Below, in pieces: positions 1 through 9,827 of a DNA stretch of 64,000 nt (position 1 is its first letter; every line of letters begins with the position of its first letter). The position numbers and the translations under genes were made by a program. The notes beneath the pieces were generated by a model that did not search any database, was not told the DNA's origin, and saw only the letters and a list, made by a program, of their open reading frames with translations. This DNA is from Streptococcus oralis (GTDB taxonomy: Bacteria > Bacillota > Bacilli > Lactobacillales > Streptococcaceae), in NCBI GenBank assembly GCA_905370255.1, contig CAJPKC010000003.1, positions 1 through 64,000 on the forward strand. The letters are read 5' to 3'.

Positions 1-744
1 TTGTTTATCTACGTGTGACGTTGACATAATTTGCATAAGTCGAGTTGCAGTAGGTGCTGATACGACTAATGCTGTTGTATTATCTGAGAATTTTCGATTA
101 AGTGGATATCGAACCTCATTGTTTGCGGTGATTGTTACAGAATCGTCACTCACGTAACGAATTGATGTCACATCGTCGAGATCACCTGTAATGATCGCCA
201 TGTTGGATTGTGTCAAATAATCAAATTGTTTTTGATTTGTGCCTGTTTTGTCTTTTACACGGAATTCACCAATTTGCAAGATGTCGATAGAGGCGTATAC
301 TGTGAAGTCAGAACATTCATAGACTTTTGACCATTTATCAATACGGTTGAAGTTTGATTGACTTGTTTCTTTTGACAAATCTGTGCCGTAAAAAGGAATG
401 TCATCGGTGTTGCCGATTTGATAAAAAGTCGGTACGAGTTGTACAGGTGTTGCTTCTACGAATACATAGTTAGTGTTGTCAACATAAGCGTTTGTGGCAT
501 AGTTGGCAGAACGATAGGCAATTCGATTTTGAAAGGTCGCTAGTTGTTCATCGGGAATGACCATGTTTTCTTGAGCCTTGTGTTCGAATGTGTGCGATGT
601 TGCGTTGAAATAGCCACGTGTTGCAGATTGTGATGAACCGGTTAGTGTTGCGTTGAAGAATTTAGGCGAAATCTTTTGAGTTTTAGAGACTTTACCTGTA
701 ATCTTCATAGAACCGTCGTTATTTTGAGTAATTGTTACTGGCAT
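1..744 (-). CDS. Hypothetical protein, 3' end beyond left edge
   Basis: The reading frame is open from an ATG at 744 to the window edge, giving 248 residues. A GAAAGGA ribosome binding site lies about ten bases before the ATG. The protein begins MPVTITQNNDGS, is rich in Thr, Ser and Asn, and has no signal peptide or membrane segment, so it looks soluble and beta-rich. It lies downstream of the ClpA/B-like ATPase in the same direction and may belong to that AAA+/vWA cluster. I do not recognise a family. Confidence 0.8.
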   Translation of the reverse strand, partial: MPVTITQNNDGSMKITGKVSKTQKISPKFFNATLTGSSQSATRGYFNATSHTFEHKAQENMVIPDEQLATFQNRIAYRSANYATNAYVDNTNYVFVEATPVQLVPTFYQIGNTDDIPFYGTDLSKETSQSNFNRIDKWSKVYECSDFTVYASIDILQIGEFRVKDKTGTNQKQFDYLTQSNMAIITGDLDDVTSIRYVSDDSVTITANNEVRYPLNRKFSDNTTALVVSAPTATRLMQIMSTSHVDKQ

Positions 745-791
745 GTTAGAATAATCCTTTCAATAAATGGTTATTCTAAGCAAAGCCTTAC

Positions 792-2729
792 TTAGAATAA
801 CGCGATTTGTGTTTGATTTAGTTGGTTTAGAATTTGAGATTCAATATATTCTTGAATTGCTCGTTCTGCGGGACGTCCGTTTTCGTTTGGATTGTAGAAT
901 TCATCAGCAATCGGTTTCAACAAATCCATATCTTGTTGGTTTTGCGTGTCGAGCGATGCTGGTGTGAGTGTGAATTCTGGGTGAAGATCTTGAGCTTCAG
1001 CAACTAGTTTATTGTATTTAACTGCGAGAATCTTTGTGAAATCTTCTTTTGTGATTGGATCGAAAACAAACTTGTAGGTCATGCGGTTTAGCAATTCAGG
1101 TTTGAAGTTTTGTTCAAGAATATCTGAAATTTCTTTCTTCGAGTGTGTTTGTGTTGCACCGAAACCAATAGTCTTTTTGTTGAAGTCCTGAGCTCCGGCG
1201 TTTGTTGTCAAGATGAAAATTGCGCGAGATGTGTCGATTTCTTCACTACGACGTTTCATTTTGATTTTACCGTTATCGAAAGCCTGCATGAAGAATTGTT
1301 GAACTTCAGTGTGGGCTTTTTCGAATTCATCGAGAAGTACGATTGAAAACGGGTTATTATTTAATGGCTGAAGTGGTAGTTCAGAGTTGTCATCGGAACC
1401 GATATATCCGGCGGGAGACCCTACGATGGCGTTTAAGTCACCGTGGTTTGCATATTCGCTCATGTTGATATAGATGAGAGATTCTTCTGTGCCGAATAAG
1501 CTTTTAGCAATTTCTCGAGCGATTTGCGTTTTACCGGTACCTGTTGGACCTGCGAACAAGAATACGTTTGGTCGTTTTTGTCGAACGAGATTCAAACTTT
1601 GACGTTTGAGTGCTTGTTCGATTGTCGATTTGACGTGATCTTGACCAATGATGTTTTGGTTTAACTCTTGTGCGATGTTCGAAACAAGTTGCGGTGTTAG
1701 CTCGACCATTTGGAATTGTGACAAGGCTGATTTCTTGATGTCGTTCACGGTTACAAAGTGCGGCGGTGCTGTGAAATTTTGAGGTACGGGTGTGATTGTG
1801 TATCTCATTTTTGTCTCAGCGAAAGCCGTATCCATTAATGTGATAGCCGTATCAGGTCTGTGGTTGTTTGGTTTTTTGTACAACTCAGACTGTGTGATGA
1901 TGGTATCAATGATGGACGTCCGTTGTTGCGTTTGAATCAAAACGTTATGGAATTTTGCGTAATCGTCCATAATCAAGTCAATAATTTGAGTTGTTTGTTC
2001 GATAGATAGTTCGGGAACATTGATTGTAGAGAAACGGCGATTAATCGCTGGATCTTTAAGAATGTTTGTCCCCTCAGAACTAGTTGTCGCACCGATTGTT
2101 TTGAGGTTTCGTGCAAGAGCTGGTTTTAAGATTTGTGCAATTTTTGAATAGGTTTGTGAATCTCGATTATCGAAGAGCATATGGATTTCATCGATGAAGA
2201 CAATCGATTCTGTTGCTAATAAGAATTCGATAATGTTGTTTACCGAATCTTCCAATTGCCCCACGATACCTTTACCCGCTACGAGTTGAGATAGAGGCAT
2301 TTCGTAGATTTCATGTTCACCAATCATATCAATAACAATTGGATCTTTGTTAGCCATTAAAAGGGCTAGATTTTCTACGAGTTGTGTTTTTCCGACACCC
2401 GCGTCACCCATAAGAAGAGCATTTGATTTCTTTTTACGAGATAATGATTTAATTAAAGCTAGTGTTTCTTCGTCACGGAAGAGAGCTTTTTGTAATTCAC
2501 CGTTACGGGCTTTCTCTGTGAGATTTACAAGTTCAGGTGGTACGTCGTCGTCGGATTGTCCGCCTCCGTTGTAGGGGTTAAACCCTCCGCCCATGAAAAA
2601 CTGAGCGTTTGTATTTGGATCGGGATTTGATGATGAGTTTGATCCATTTGAGTTCGAATTTGGATCGTCTTTTGGTTTTTTCGAAAAGTCATGAATGGAT
2701 GACTTGTCTGTAATCAATTCTAAGGCCAT
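792..2729 (-). CDS. ClpA/ClpB-type AAA+ ATPase with two AAA modules
   Basis: Likely an ATP-driven unfoldase or remodeller. Module 1 has Walker A GDAGVGKT (108-115) and Walker B IVFIDEIH (176-183). Module 2 has Walker A GPTGTGKT (394-401) and Walker B IVLLDEFE (463-470), followed by a C-terminal small domain. At 645 residues it is shorter than ClpB (about 860). The usual N-domain is replaced by a low-complexity Asn/Ser/Gly-rich segment (residues 20-60), which suggests an unusual adaptor or substrate. The start is fixed by AGAAAGGA. It follows the vWA and MoxR genes in the same direction, so the three may act together. The fold assignment is certain; the substrate is unknown. Confidence 0.9.
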   Translation of the reverse strand: MALELITDKSSIHDFSKKPKDDPNSNSNGSNSSSNPDPNTNAQFFMGGGFNPYNGGGQSDDDVPPELVNLTEKARNGELQKALFRDEETLALIKSLSRKKKSNALLMGDAGVGKTQLVENLALLMANKDPIVIDMIGEHEIYEMPLSQLVAGKGIVGQLEDSVNNIIEFLLATESIVFIDEIHMLFDNRDSQTYSKIAQILKPALARNLKTIGATTSSEGTNILKDPAINRRFSTINVPELSIEQTTQIIDLIMDDYAKFHNVLIQTQQRTSIIDTIITQSELYKKPNNHRPDTAITLMDTAFAETKMRYTITPVPQNFTAPPHFVTVNDIKKSALSQFQMVELTPQLVSNIAQELNQNIIGQDHVKSTIEQALKRQSLNLVRQKRPNVFLFAGPTGTGKTQIAREIAKSLFGTEESLIYINMSEYANHGDLNAIVGSPAGYIGSDDNSELPLQPLNNNPFSIVLLDEFEKAHTEVQQFFMQAFDNGKIKMKRRSEEIDTSRAIFILTTNAGAQDFNKKTIGFGATQTHSKKEISDILEQNFKPELLNRMTYKFVFDPITKEDFTKILAVKYNKLVAEAQDLHPEFTLTPASLDTQNQQDMDLLKPIADEFYNPNENGRPAERAIQEYIESQILNQLNQTQIALF

Positions 2730-2785
2730 TATTTTCCTTTCTGAGCGATTTTAAGTGCGAGGTGGTCTAAATATATCATCAACAC

Positions 2786-2811
2786 CTAAAAACGCTTAGA
2801 AGGCGTTTTAG
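2786..2811 (-). terminator. Possible terminator between vWA and Clp-like genes
   Basis: Imperfect hairpin CTAAAACGC/GCGTTTTTAG just after the vWA stop. There is no separate U-tract, so it is a weak candidate. Confidence 0.45.
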
Positions 2812-2818
2812 GGGCTAA

Positions 2819-4504
2819 TTACATGATGAGTTTTGGATAGATGTCGATACCTTTCTGATACATGGCTTGTGCGAATTCTTTTGCGTATTCTACAATGTCG
2901 TCATATGTATCCCAACTGTTACTGGTTGGCATGATTGGAAGGTAGAATGTGTTCTTGACGGCTGCTTCTTCTTGTGTGAATACACGACTACGAGGAACAC
3001 GGTCACAAAAGTCTGTGATGACAAAATTCAAACGATATGATTTACCTGATTTTCGATTGTGAGCGTCAACTAAGTTGATTTGATCCCAGAATTGATTGAA
3101 ATCTGTACCACCGCCGACTTTCGGTAAGCGGATGAATTCGTTGAAGATTTGCTTAGCGGTGCGTCCTTTGACGTGTAATTTTACCGGTTTTGTAATAACG
3201 TGAGAGAAGAAGCTAACGTAAATATCGACATTCATTTTAAGAGCGAGTTTGATGATGTTGATTGCCGCTGCTTTGTAGTTGTCTTCTGTGATAGACCCTG
3301 ATGTATCGAAAAAGATGTGAATATCGGGTCTATAACTTGTCTTCGTAGAAGAACCCATTAAGTTAGGGTCAAATGGATTGCGTCGATTTGGTCTCATAAA
3401 TGTTTTTGTTTGTGTTTTATACACGTTTTGAGATTGTCGATTTGTTAAATATTTTTTAACGGTCTTGATAATCCATTCAAGTTGTCGTTTAGCTGACAAG
3501 GGTTTGCTTGAGATTTTTCTATTTTGACGACGAACAATATGGCTCTTTTTATTATTCGCTTGCGAATGGTGATTCTGTTTAGGAACGATGGATTGAGCTG
3601 TTCGTAAACGTTGCGATGTGATCATTTTGAGTGATTTACTTAGGATGCTTGCTTGTTGGATTTGTTTTAAATCGTTTGAAATTTCAACAGGATTTGCGCC
3701 TTGTAGTTCACTGATATTGAGGTAAACGATCATGGCTGGCATGATTTGAGCCTTGATGTTTGTTGGACATGGAAACAGTTTTTGAGTTGGTTCTAATTCG
3801 TGAATTGCTTGTAATAAACAATGTTCGAATGAATTAGTTGCCATGTTTTCTTGAAGAATTACTGATTGTGAGATTTGTCCAGCAAACGGGAACGTTGCAA
3901 ATTGTGATGCTTTTGCGATTAGTTGTGGATCGCCCAAAGCTTGAGCTTGTTGAGTTACAGTTTCTTTATAAAGTTGCCATTCGCTATCTGAGTTGATTGC
4001 AACGAAAAGCACGTTTCCGTAGTTACGTGTTTTAGTGAAACCGTAGAGGCTCGCGAAGAATAAACTCATAGCACCGTGACCCCATTTTGAGTAGAGGTTG
4101 TTGGTAGACGGAATGATGTCATCTTCGATTGTGTAAATCACCATTTGCTTTTTATCGTTAGATGGATGTGGCAATTGGTTGACATTTAACGCTTGAAGTC
4201 CATAAAGGTCATCAATAAGGTTGGTGTCGTTAAAGTTGAACGGTGTTAATTTGTTATAAATTTCACGCAGTTCTTGATCGAGATTGGGATCAACTTTGTC
4301 ATTAAACCATAAATCTTGAATGGCGTTTGATAATTCATCAGACGTAATTTCTTGAGAACCATCGAAAATCTTGACATTTTGCATCATTGGTTCGATGTAA
4401 TGTTGCTTGATGAGTTCATCGTATGGTTGATTTCTATCAGGTTGCACCGAGCCCCATGAATAGAATTGTGGGTTGCTCGGTGTTCCTTGTACTGTTAATT
4501 TCAT
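2819..4504 (-). CDS. vWA-domain protein, partner of MoxR-type ATPase
   Basis: The C-terminal third is a von Willebrand A domain with a complete MIDAS: DTSGS at 400-404, the Thr-bearing loop GGGTDF near 470, and VITDF further on. The first 330 residues show no recognised motif, and a Lys/Arg/Gln-rich linker (about 310-365) precedes the vWA domain. vWA proteins of this type work with a MoxR AAA+ ATPase, and one lies directly upstream with 16 bases between the genes. A metal-dependent chaperone or scaffold role fits. A second, unrelated-in-sequence MoxR/vWA pair lies at 60.0-62.6 kb. Confidence 0.88.
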   Translation of the reverse strand: MKLTVQGTPSNPQFYSWGSVQPDRNQPYDELIKQHYIEPMMQNVKIFDGSQEITSDELSNAIQDLWFNDKVDPNLDQELREIYNKLTPFNFNDTNLIDDLYGLQALNVNQLPHPSNDKKQMVIYTIEDDIIPSTNNLYSKWGHGAMSLFFASLYGFTKTRNYGNVLFVAINSDSEWQLYKETVTQQAQALGDPQLIAKASQFATFPFAGQISQSVILQENMATNSFEHCLLQAIHELEPTQKLFPCPTNIKAQIMPAMIVYLNISELQGANPVEISNDLKQIQQASILSKSLKMITSQRLRTAQSIVPKQNHHSQANNKKSHIVRRQNRKISSKPLSAKRQLEWIIKTVKKYLTNRQSQNVYKTQTKTFMRPNRRNPFDPNLMGSSTKTSYRPDIHIFFDTSGSITEDNYKAAAINIIKLALKMNVDIYVSFFSHVITKPVKLHVKGRTAKQIFNEFIRLPKVGGGTDFNQFWDQINLVDAHNRKSGKSYRLNFVITDFCDRVPRSRVFTQEEAAVKNTFYLPIMPTSNSWDTYDDIVEYAKEFAQAMYQKGIDIYPKLIM

Positions 4505-4520
4505 GGGTTTTTTTTTCTTT

Positions 4521-5879
4521 CTAGTAACTTACAGCTTGTGTCAGAGTTGGAAGAATATCAGAAAAGGCTGTGTTTGCTGAATTCGATGCTACTTCGTCGA
4601 TTGCCATTTTAGAAAGCAATGTTGGATCCGTTGTAGCGAGTTGGAATAAGCTGTTTTTGATTGCGAATGGTAGTGGATCGTTTTTCAACAAGATATTGTT
4701 GATTGTACGTTTTACGAGAGCGTTATCGTTGATTTGATTTACATTTTGTTGGATGAGCAACGATGTGAGAATGTTGATACGTGTATCAGCGTCGAGACTA
4801 TCGATAACGGATGTTTCTAAATCGATTTGACCTGTAGTTGCGATTTGCATGAAGGATGCTTTATCGAACGGTGGCAAACTGCTAAGTGATTGTTGAGTTG
4901 TGTTTGCTGATTGCAATAGATCACGGTAAAAGTCTGACATTTTGTCGAGCAATTTGTTGGTGAAATCGTTAGTTCCTACGGATCCTTCAACAACGACTTG
5001 TAGCAATGTTTTTCCGTCAGGCATTGTTTCCATATGTTGGATAAAGCTTGCACGAGATGCAGCTGATTTACTATCATCAAGATTAGACGTGTTCAAGTAT
5101 TTTGACAGATATTCAATTGTACGAGGTACACACATTTGAGAGAATCCGTCTTCGTCCATGTCGAAATCTAATTCGAATGATTCTTCATCGTCATCGTCTG
5201 GGTCATTGTTAGATGAGCCTGGATCGGTTGTGATTGTGTTTGTTAGATTTCCATAGTTTTCGACAAGTTGTGGGAAGCTTGTGATAACTTCTTTGATGAA
5301 GGGGTTTAGATCGGGGATGTTCGCTAATAGCGTTTCAGCGTCAGGTGTTACTTTGATGAAACGGAAACGAGTGCGTGATGCTGAGTCAAGAGCAATAACG
5401 TTACCTTCATCGTTACCTGCTGCAACAATACGTACATTCTCAGGGAATTTTTGTCCACCGATTGTACGTTCTGTACTTAGTGAAAGTGCGGCTGAAGTGA
5501 TATCGCTACTAGCACGGTTAATTTCATCGAGGAAGATAATACTTAGTTTGTTTGGGTTTTCGATAGCGTAGTCGATTGCTTGTTGGATTGTATAGTGTGG
5601 GAAGAATGAAAGTTTAGAACGTTCAATAGTGTCCCCTGCTTGATTTGTATGTTTTTCTTTATCGATCCGTTGGCCTGTTAAGTCACTACGATCGGCTAAT
5701 TGGTTAATTTGAATAGCGAATACTTCGGCGTCAAGAAGTCGACTTAGTGCGCGAAGCATTGATGATTTACCGATACCTGGTGCTCCTAAGAGCATAGGGA
5801 CAGTGTTCGATAAAATAGATGCTCGGACAACAGGTGTCGCCGCCGTAAATGGAATTGGTGTATATGTATAATTTGGCAT
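4521..5879 (-). CDS. MoxR-type AAA+ ATPase
   Basis: Walker A GAPGIGKS (32-39), Walker B IIFLDEIN (114-121), a sensor-1 region VRIVAAGND and an arginine-finger-like SRTRFRF segment identify a MoxR/RavA-like ATPase. An acidic Asp/Glu stretch lies in the middle (about 220-240). The start has AAAGGAG seven bases upstream. It is directly followed by the vWA gene, the arrangement typical of MoxR-vWA chaperone pairs. The substrate cannot be told from the sequence. Confidence 0.9.
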   Translation of the reverse strand: MPNYTYTPIPFTAATPVVRASILSNTVPMLLGAPGIGKSSMLRALSRLLDAEVFAIQINQLADRSDLTGQRIDKEKHTNQAGDTIERSKLSFFPHYTIQQAIDYAIENPNKLSIIFLDEINRASSDITSAALSLSTERTIGGQKFPENVRIVAAGNDEGNVIALDSASRTRFRFIKVTPDAETLLANIPDLNPFIKEVITSFPQLVENYGNLTNTITTDPGSSNNDPDDDDEESFELDFDMDEDGFSQMCVPRTIEYLSKYLNTSNLDDSKSAASRASFIQHMETMPDGKTLLQVVVEGSVGTNDFTNKLLDKMSDFYRDLLQSANTTQQSLSSLPPFDKASFMQIATTGQIDLETSVIDSLDADTRINILTSLLIQQNVNQINDNALVKRTINNILLKNDPLPFAIKNSLFQLATTDPTLLSKMAIDEVASNSANTAFSDILPTLTQAVSY

Positions 5880-5963
5880 GAGATGCTCCTTTAAAATATT
5901 TTCGTATAATAGAAAATGAACGTGCCTACATATAGGGCACGTTCCATGAAAGTCGTGAAAGAA

Positions 5964-5995
5964 GAAAAAAAAACGAAAGACGATTGTCTTTCGTT
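5964..5995 (-). terminator. Intrinsic terminator
   Basis: Stem AACGAAAGAC/GTCTTTCGTT followed on the minus strand by a run of eight T. It ends the thioredoxin-like transcript before the MoxR gene. Confidence 0.85.
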
Positions 5996-6004
5996 TTAAA
6001 GAGT

Positions 6005-6535
6005 TTAGTTTACGCGACTGCGTAAAGAATCAAAAACGTCAGCGAGAGAATCTCTGCTTTGCTCTGATTTATATTTGAGTGAGTATACTCGTGGGTTTTC
6101 CCCGTCGTTTAATTCAAGAATAACGGCTGTATTTGTTTTAAGGTTGTATTTACCTTTTAACTCGTACCCCAAATCTGATTGGGCGTTCACGTAATAGACG
6201 TGACTTTGAGTTTCAGCGGGTAACTTTTTGATGAATTCTTGTTCGATAGGGAACATCTTTTGGCAATTCTCACAACCTGTTTTGTAGAGAATATACAAGA
6301 CCGGTTTGTCGGTAATCGCCTTTGAGGCGATTTGTTGAAAGTCTTTATTTGGTGTGTTTTGATCTTTGCCTGAAAGTTTTACGGTTGAGTATACTTTAGA
6401 TGCCTGATCATAAGATGTATTTGATTTAGCAACAATATCTTGGATTGGTTTATTGTATGTCATATAATGATAACCACCGTATGCGAGTAATACTAGTCCA
6501 CAAACTGTTGCGATTTGAATAATAGTCTTTTTCAT
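6005..6535 (-). CDS. Membrane-anchored thioredoxin-like protein
   Basis: An N-terminal hydrophobic segment (residues 5-24) anchors a predicted extracytoplasmic domain. This contains YKTGCENCQKMF, a CxxC motif in the position of the thioredoxin active site, in a protein of 176 residues. The role is probably disulfide exchange or redox protection at the membrane. It lies just downstream of a CPBP-family membrane protease, so the two may share a surface function. The exact substrate is unknown. Confidence 0.8.
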   Translation of the reverse strand: MKKTIIQIATVCGLVLLAYGGYHYMTYNKPIQDIVAKSNTSYDQASKVYSTVKLSGKDQNTPNKDFQQIASKAITDKPVLYILYKTGCENCQKMFPIEQEFIKKLPAETQSHVYYVNAQSDLGYELKGKYNLKTNTAVILELNDGENPRVYSLKYKSEQSRDSLADVFDSLRSRVN

Positions 6536-6548
6536 ATAATTTGTTTCC

Positions 6549-7196
6549 TTACGCTAACATTAATAGAACTACTATACCATTCCATGTGATGTGTGTCAAG
6601 ATACTTGCATTGATGTTATCGTAATAGACACGCATAAATGTAAACATCAGACCCATTCCAGTGTAAGATACTGCTCCGTAGATTCCATTTGGTGCGTGTA
6701 AGAGAATGAATAAGAGTAATCCTAGACCGTAACCGAACCAATTTCGTTTTGCATTAAATCGAAACACTTTTGGAATGATGTATCTGAACAGTAATTCCTC
6801 AATGATTGGTGCGAGAGCTGTTACGTAAATGACTAGTGGGATGGCGCTTGTTTTCATGAGATCATTAATTGCACTTTGATTTTCTTGTGTTTGAGGTGTA
6901 ATACCGAATTTCATGAGAATGATCGCACTTGCTGTGATAAACCCATAGTACGCGATGATGGCTAAGAGAGTATAGCGGTACTTGTATTCATGTTTTCGTT
7001 CATGAAGGCCATCGTATTTGGCGATCTTGATGTACGAATACCATGTGCCAATAATTGTTATGGCAGAAAATACCCAGAAACTTGGTATTGTGTACGAAAC
7101 TCTACCGAAGTTATAAATAGTCATGAGTACGAATTGAGCTGAAAAGAACGCAACAATCGCACTCAATGATGCTAAGATTTTTGTTTTAGTTGTCAT
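6549..7196 (-). CDS. CPBP-family intramembrane protease
   Basis: The protein has several membrane segments and the family motifs EELLFRYI (EExxxR) and, further on, LLHAPNG and LTHITWNG, which supply the conserved His residues. The start is taken at ATG 7196 because AAAAGGA lies eight bases upstream and the gene then overlaps the preceding stop by 11 bases; a longer reading from 7262 lacks a binding site. Members process prenylated or bacteriocin-related substrates or give bacteriocin immunity; which applies here is unknown. Confidence 0.87.
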   Translation of the reverse strand: MTTKTKILASLSAIVAFFSAQFVLMTIYNFGRVSYTIPSFWVFSAITIIGTWYSYIKIAKYDGLHERKHEYKYRYTLLAIIAYYGFITASAIILMKFGITPQTQENQSAINDLMKTSAIPLVIYVTALAPIIEELLFRYIIPKVFRFNAKRNWFGYGLGLLLFILLHAPNGIYGAVSYTGMGLMFTFMRVYYDNINASILTHITWNGIVVLLMLA

Positions 7197-7716
7197 AAAG
7201 GTTGTCCTTTTCATGTAATTCTTGAAGCACGAAGTCAGGTGCTTTGAAGAGCAGAACTTCACCTTCGTCGCTTTGATTTGGATCGTATATGCCGATTAAC
7301 AAGTTAGGATCGTCCCATAAGATTTCAGGAATTTGTCGAATGAGTTGGATGTCCTGTTCTTGTGTAAAAAGAGGTTGTTGCAATTTGTCATAATATTGAA
7401 CAAACATATAGGCTTGTTCTAGAGGTGCTTGTTGATAATGCACAAGTATTTTTGCTATAACAGGCATAATGATCAATGCTTGCAATTCAGACGTGATGTG
7501 AATGACATTGTTATTTGATAATTGTTTAAACGTAGGTTTTAGTTCCGTTCGTTCTTTTGTGTAGAGTTCTTTTTCGTTTGGAACTGATCCGTTTATTGTT
7601 TTCAAGGTAAATGTGTCTAATAATGGCACGTAATCATCGAGTGCCTCGTAGAGTTCAGCGTAGAACTCGTACGGGAACATTCGATCAATGTGTCTCAATG
7701 GAATAGAAATTGGCAT
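7186..7716 (-). CDS. Hypothetical protein between protease and primase-like genes
   Basis: Encodes 176 residues, acidic, with no signal, membrane segment or recognised motif. AAAGGAAG lies 11 bases before the ATG at 7716, giving an overlap of about 30 bases with the primase-like gene; ATG 7680 is an alternative. The tight overlaps on both sides indicate translational coupling. Confidence 0.75.
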   Translation of the reverse strand: MPISIPLRHIDRMFPYEFYAELYEALDDYVPLLDTFTLKTINGSVPNEKELYTKERTELKPTFKQLSNNNVIHITSELQALIIMPVIAKILVHYQQAPLEQAYMFVQYYDKLQQPLFTQEQDIQLIRQIPEILWDDPNLLIGIYDPNQSDEGEVLLFKAPDFVLQELHEKDNLYDN

Positions 7717-8824
7717 ATTCAGGGGCTTCCTTTTCTTGATCTTTTAGTTTGATGTAATAATAGGCTTGTCTGCTTTGATATAGCAACCACGGCAAGTTAT
7801 CACGGTGTTCTTCATGTTTATCTCGATAAGGAAATAGTTCTTTAGCGTATTTGTAAGCGAGATAGATGAAATCGTTTGCTGTCATTTCACGAGAGTGATC
7901 GCTTGATTCGTAGTAGGTTGAGTTCATTGATTGATCTTGTTTGATTAATGAATTTGCGGTTTTGATGAGTTGTCGGTGAATTTTTAAGAGATTGGAATAT
8001 TCTCGAGCCGAATGGTCGGGTTTTTGTGTTTCATCGAGCATGTTATCAATAAATCGTTTATTCATAATAACATCATGGAACATATACCCCCGCATTGGTG
8101 CGTCTTCTGGTTTTGACAATTGCTGATTGATGTAATCCATATGTAGATTAGCTTCATTGAATTCGGGCGCGTGTTCGAAATGTAGACGTCGATCACGTGC
8201 ATCTTTATCGATTTCGACTAAGTGATTTAACAACCATTCGAGCCAGATACCGTCATTCGTTCCTTTTCGAAAATCAGGTTGTGGTTTATTAAACATTTGT
8301 TTAGTAAACGTGATATTGTGTCGATTAAACAAATACTCGCACGTACCTTCTTTGTTTTCTTTGATTTGAACTAATGTGTCGAAAATATAACTGTTTTCAT
8401 CGTTGATGAATTCTTCAGGTACTTGGATTAGTAAGTGAAGACCACCATTTTTAGATGTTTCTGCATATTGGGCTGGAAAACGAGACCACCATAAGAGTGT
8501 TTCATCTTTTTCTTTTGGTTCAATGTCGATCATCATTACACGATTTTCGAGAGCTGATAGTCGATACATACGGTTAACCATATCAAAGTTTGGATCTTTG
8601 TCGATGGTTTGAAGCGTTACGAATGGGTTACTGTCGAGTTTAGCTCCTACGACAGAGCCTGTTTCTTGCAAAAGTCTAAAGTTTACAGGCACTTTGTTTT
8701 TATCAGATACAGACCAGGATTCATCATTTGCAATTTTGGCAATAAGTGGGTTGCTTGCGAATACATGTGGTGGTTGTTGGGGAACGACGCCGAATACGTC
8801 ATTCTTTTTTCCGTCAAATACCAT
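7685..8824 (-). CDS. Primase-polymerase (AEP)-like protein
   Basis: The segment RVMMIDIEP (motif I, D-x-E) followed about 30 residues later by SKNGGLHLLIQ (motif II, S-x-x-G-x-H) has the layout of archaeo-eukaryotic primase/prim-pol catalytic domains found in plasmids and phages. A third acidic motif may be in NDGIWLEWL. At 379 residues it has no visible helicase domain, so priming would rely on a separate helicase such as the Rep proteins at 36-41 kb. The assignment rests on motif spacing only. It is preceded by GACAAGGA and a terminator. Confidence 0.6.
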   Translation of the reverse strand: MVFDGKKNDVFGVVPQQPPHVFASNPLIAKIANDESWSVSDKNKVPVNFRLLQETGSVVGAKLDSNPFVTLQTIDKDPNFDMVNRMYRLSALENRVMMIDIEPKEKDETLLWWSRFPAQYAETSKNGGLHLLIQVPEEFINDENSYIFDTLVQIKENKEGTCEYLFNRHNITFTKQMFNKPQPDFRKGTNDGIWLEWLLNHLVEIDKDARDRRLHFEHAPEFNEANLHMDYINQQLSKPEDAPMRGYMFHDVIMNKRFIDNMLDETQKPDHSAREYSNLLKIHRQLIKTANSLIKQDQSMNSTYYESSDHSREMTANDFIYLAYKYAKELFPYRDKHEEHRDNLPWLLYQSRQAYYYIKLKDQEKEAPEYANFYSIETH

Positions 8825-8852
8825 ATTTATTTCCTTGTCTTTTTTTTATTGT

Positions 8853-8887
8853 TAAAGAAAAACCTGACCTTCGTGAGAAAGTCAGGT
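8853..8887 (-). terminator. Intrinsic terminator
   Basis: Stem ACCTGAC/GTCAGGT followed by TTTTTCTTT on the minus strand, 20 bases after the stop of the 265-residue gene. Confidence 0.85.
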
Positions 8888-8904
8888 CTATTTAGTTCAG
8901 TTAA

Positions 8905-9702
8905 TTAGTTATTTCCAAATGGAGAATCTTGTGGAGTCGCAAATGGACTAGCTCCGGCAGGTGCACCAAATGGGTTAGCTCCGAATGATGGAGTTGGTTC
9001 TGGTGTTGGAGCAGGTGCTGGTTGAGCCGCAAAAGTATTTGTTGCAGGAGCTGGTTGAGCTGGTGCAGTTGGAGTTACTGATGCAGTTCCGTTGAAGTGA
9101 ACACCAAATTTTTCAATTTGAGACTTCATACCGCCACCGCCGGCGAATGGAACCATGTCTTTTGGATACAAGATGTATTGGATACCGTCTGTGATACCTG
9201 TTTGACCTTGAGGTCCACGGTATTCATAAACGTTGATGATTACGCGTGATACAGGGTTTGTATCTTGAGCTGGATCGTTTCCTTCGTAAACGTCATAACC
9301 ATTGTCTGATTCTTTCAATGTTGGAATCATTGATTTTGGATCAACTTTTGCAACAACGTCGTTGTAGTCGTTGAAATCAGGGGTCGATACGAAACGTGCT
9401 TTCTTAGACAAGTAAATTTTGCTAACTGATGGGTTTTGTTTATCAGGTTTAGCTGCATTCAAAATGTATTGGTTCGCGGCGGCACGAATACGATCTTGTT
9501 CAGCTTGTGGAAGTGAACTATCTACGTGTACTTGAATTGGATGCGCTGCGTCGAAAGCAAGTGTGATAGGGAATTCATATTGAGTTGCGTTATATGAATT
9601 TTTACGTGGGCGTTTTGTTTGTGAAAATGACAAAATACCCTCTAACATAAATTCGTCTCCTGCACGAAGACCTGTGTTTGCAATACGTTTATTTTCTGGC
9701 AT
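8905..9702 (-). CDS. Candidate phage-type ssDNA-binding protein
   Basis: Encodes 265 residues: a mixed alpha/beta N-terminal domain (1-190), then a Pro/Ala-rich flexible tail (about 205-250) with repeated NPFG/SPF motifs ending QDSPFGNN. A globular domain with a disordered tail and an aromatic tip is the layout of phage ssDNA-binding proteins. The gene has its own strong promoter and terminator, consistent with a highly expressed replication protein. No family motif was recognised, so the function is inferred from layout and context. Confidence 0.5.
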   Translation of the reverse strand: MPENKRIANTGLRAGDEFMLEGILSFSQTKRPRKNSYNATQYEFPITLAFDAAHPIQVHVDSSLPQAEQDRIRAAANQYILNAAKPDKQNPSVSKIYLSKKARFVSTPDFNDYNDVVAKVDPKSMIPTLKESDNGYDVYEGNDPAQDTNPVSRVIINVYEYRGPQGQTGITDGIQYILYPKDMVPFAGGGGMKSQIEKFGVHFNGTASVTPTAPAQPAPATNTFAAQPAPAPTPEPTPSFGANPFGAPAGASPFATPQDSPFGNN

Positions 9703-9753
9703 AGTTGATCTGCCTTTCTATAAAAATTATTTTTGTGTCATTCAGACAAGATA

Positions 9754-9782
9754 AGTATAGCACAAATCTTGAAAGATGTCAA
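9754..9782 (-). promoter_or_regulatory. Strong vegetative promoter
   Basis: On the minus strand TTGACA (9782-9777), 17-base spacer, TATACT (9759-9754). It drives the candidate ssDNA-binding gene. Confidence 0.85.
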
Positions 9783-9784
9783 AT

Positions 9785-9814
9785 AAAAAAGCGCCTAATC
9801 GGAGGATTAGGTGC
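9785..9814 (-). terminator. Intrinsic terminator
   Basis: Stem GCGCCTAATC/GATTAGGTGC with a T6 tract on the minus strand, directly after the MBL-fold gene. Confidence 0.88.
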
Positions 9815-9827
9815 TATTGAAAAGACA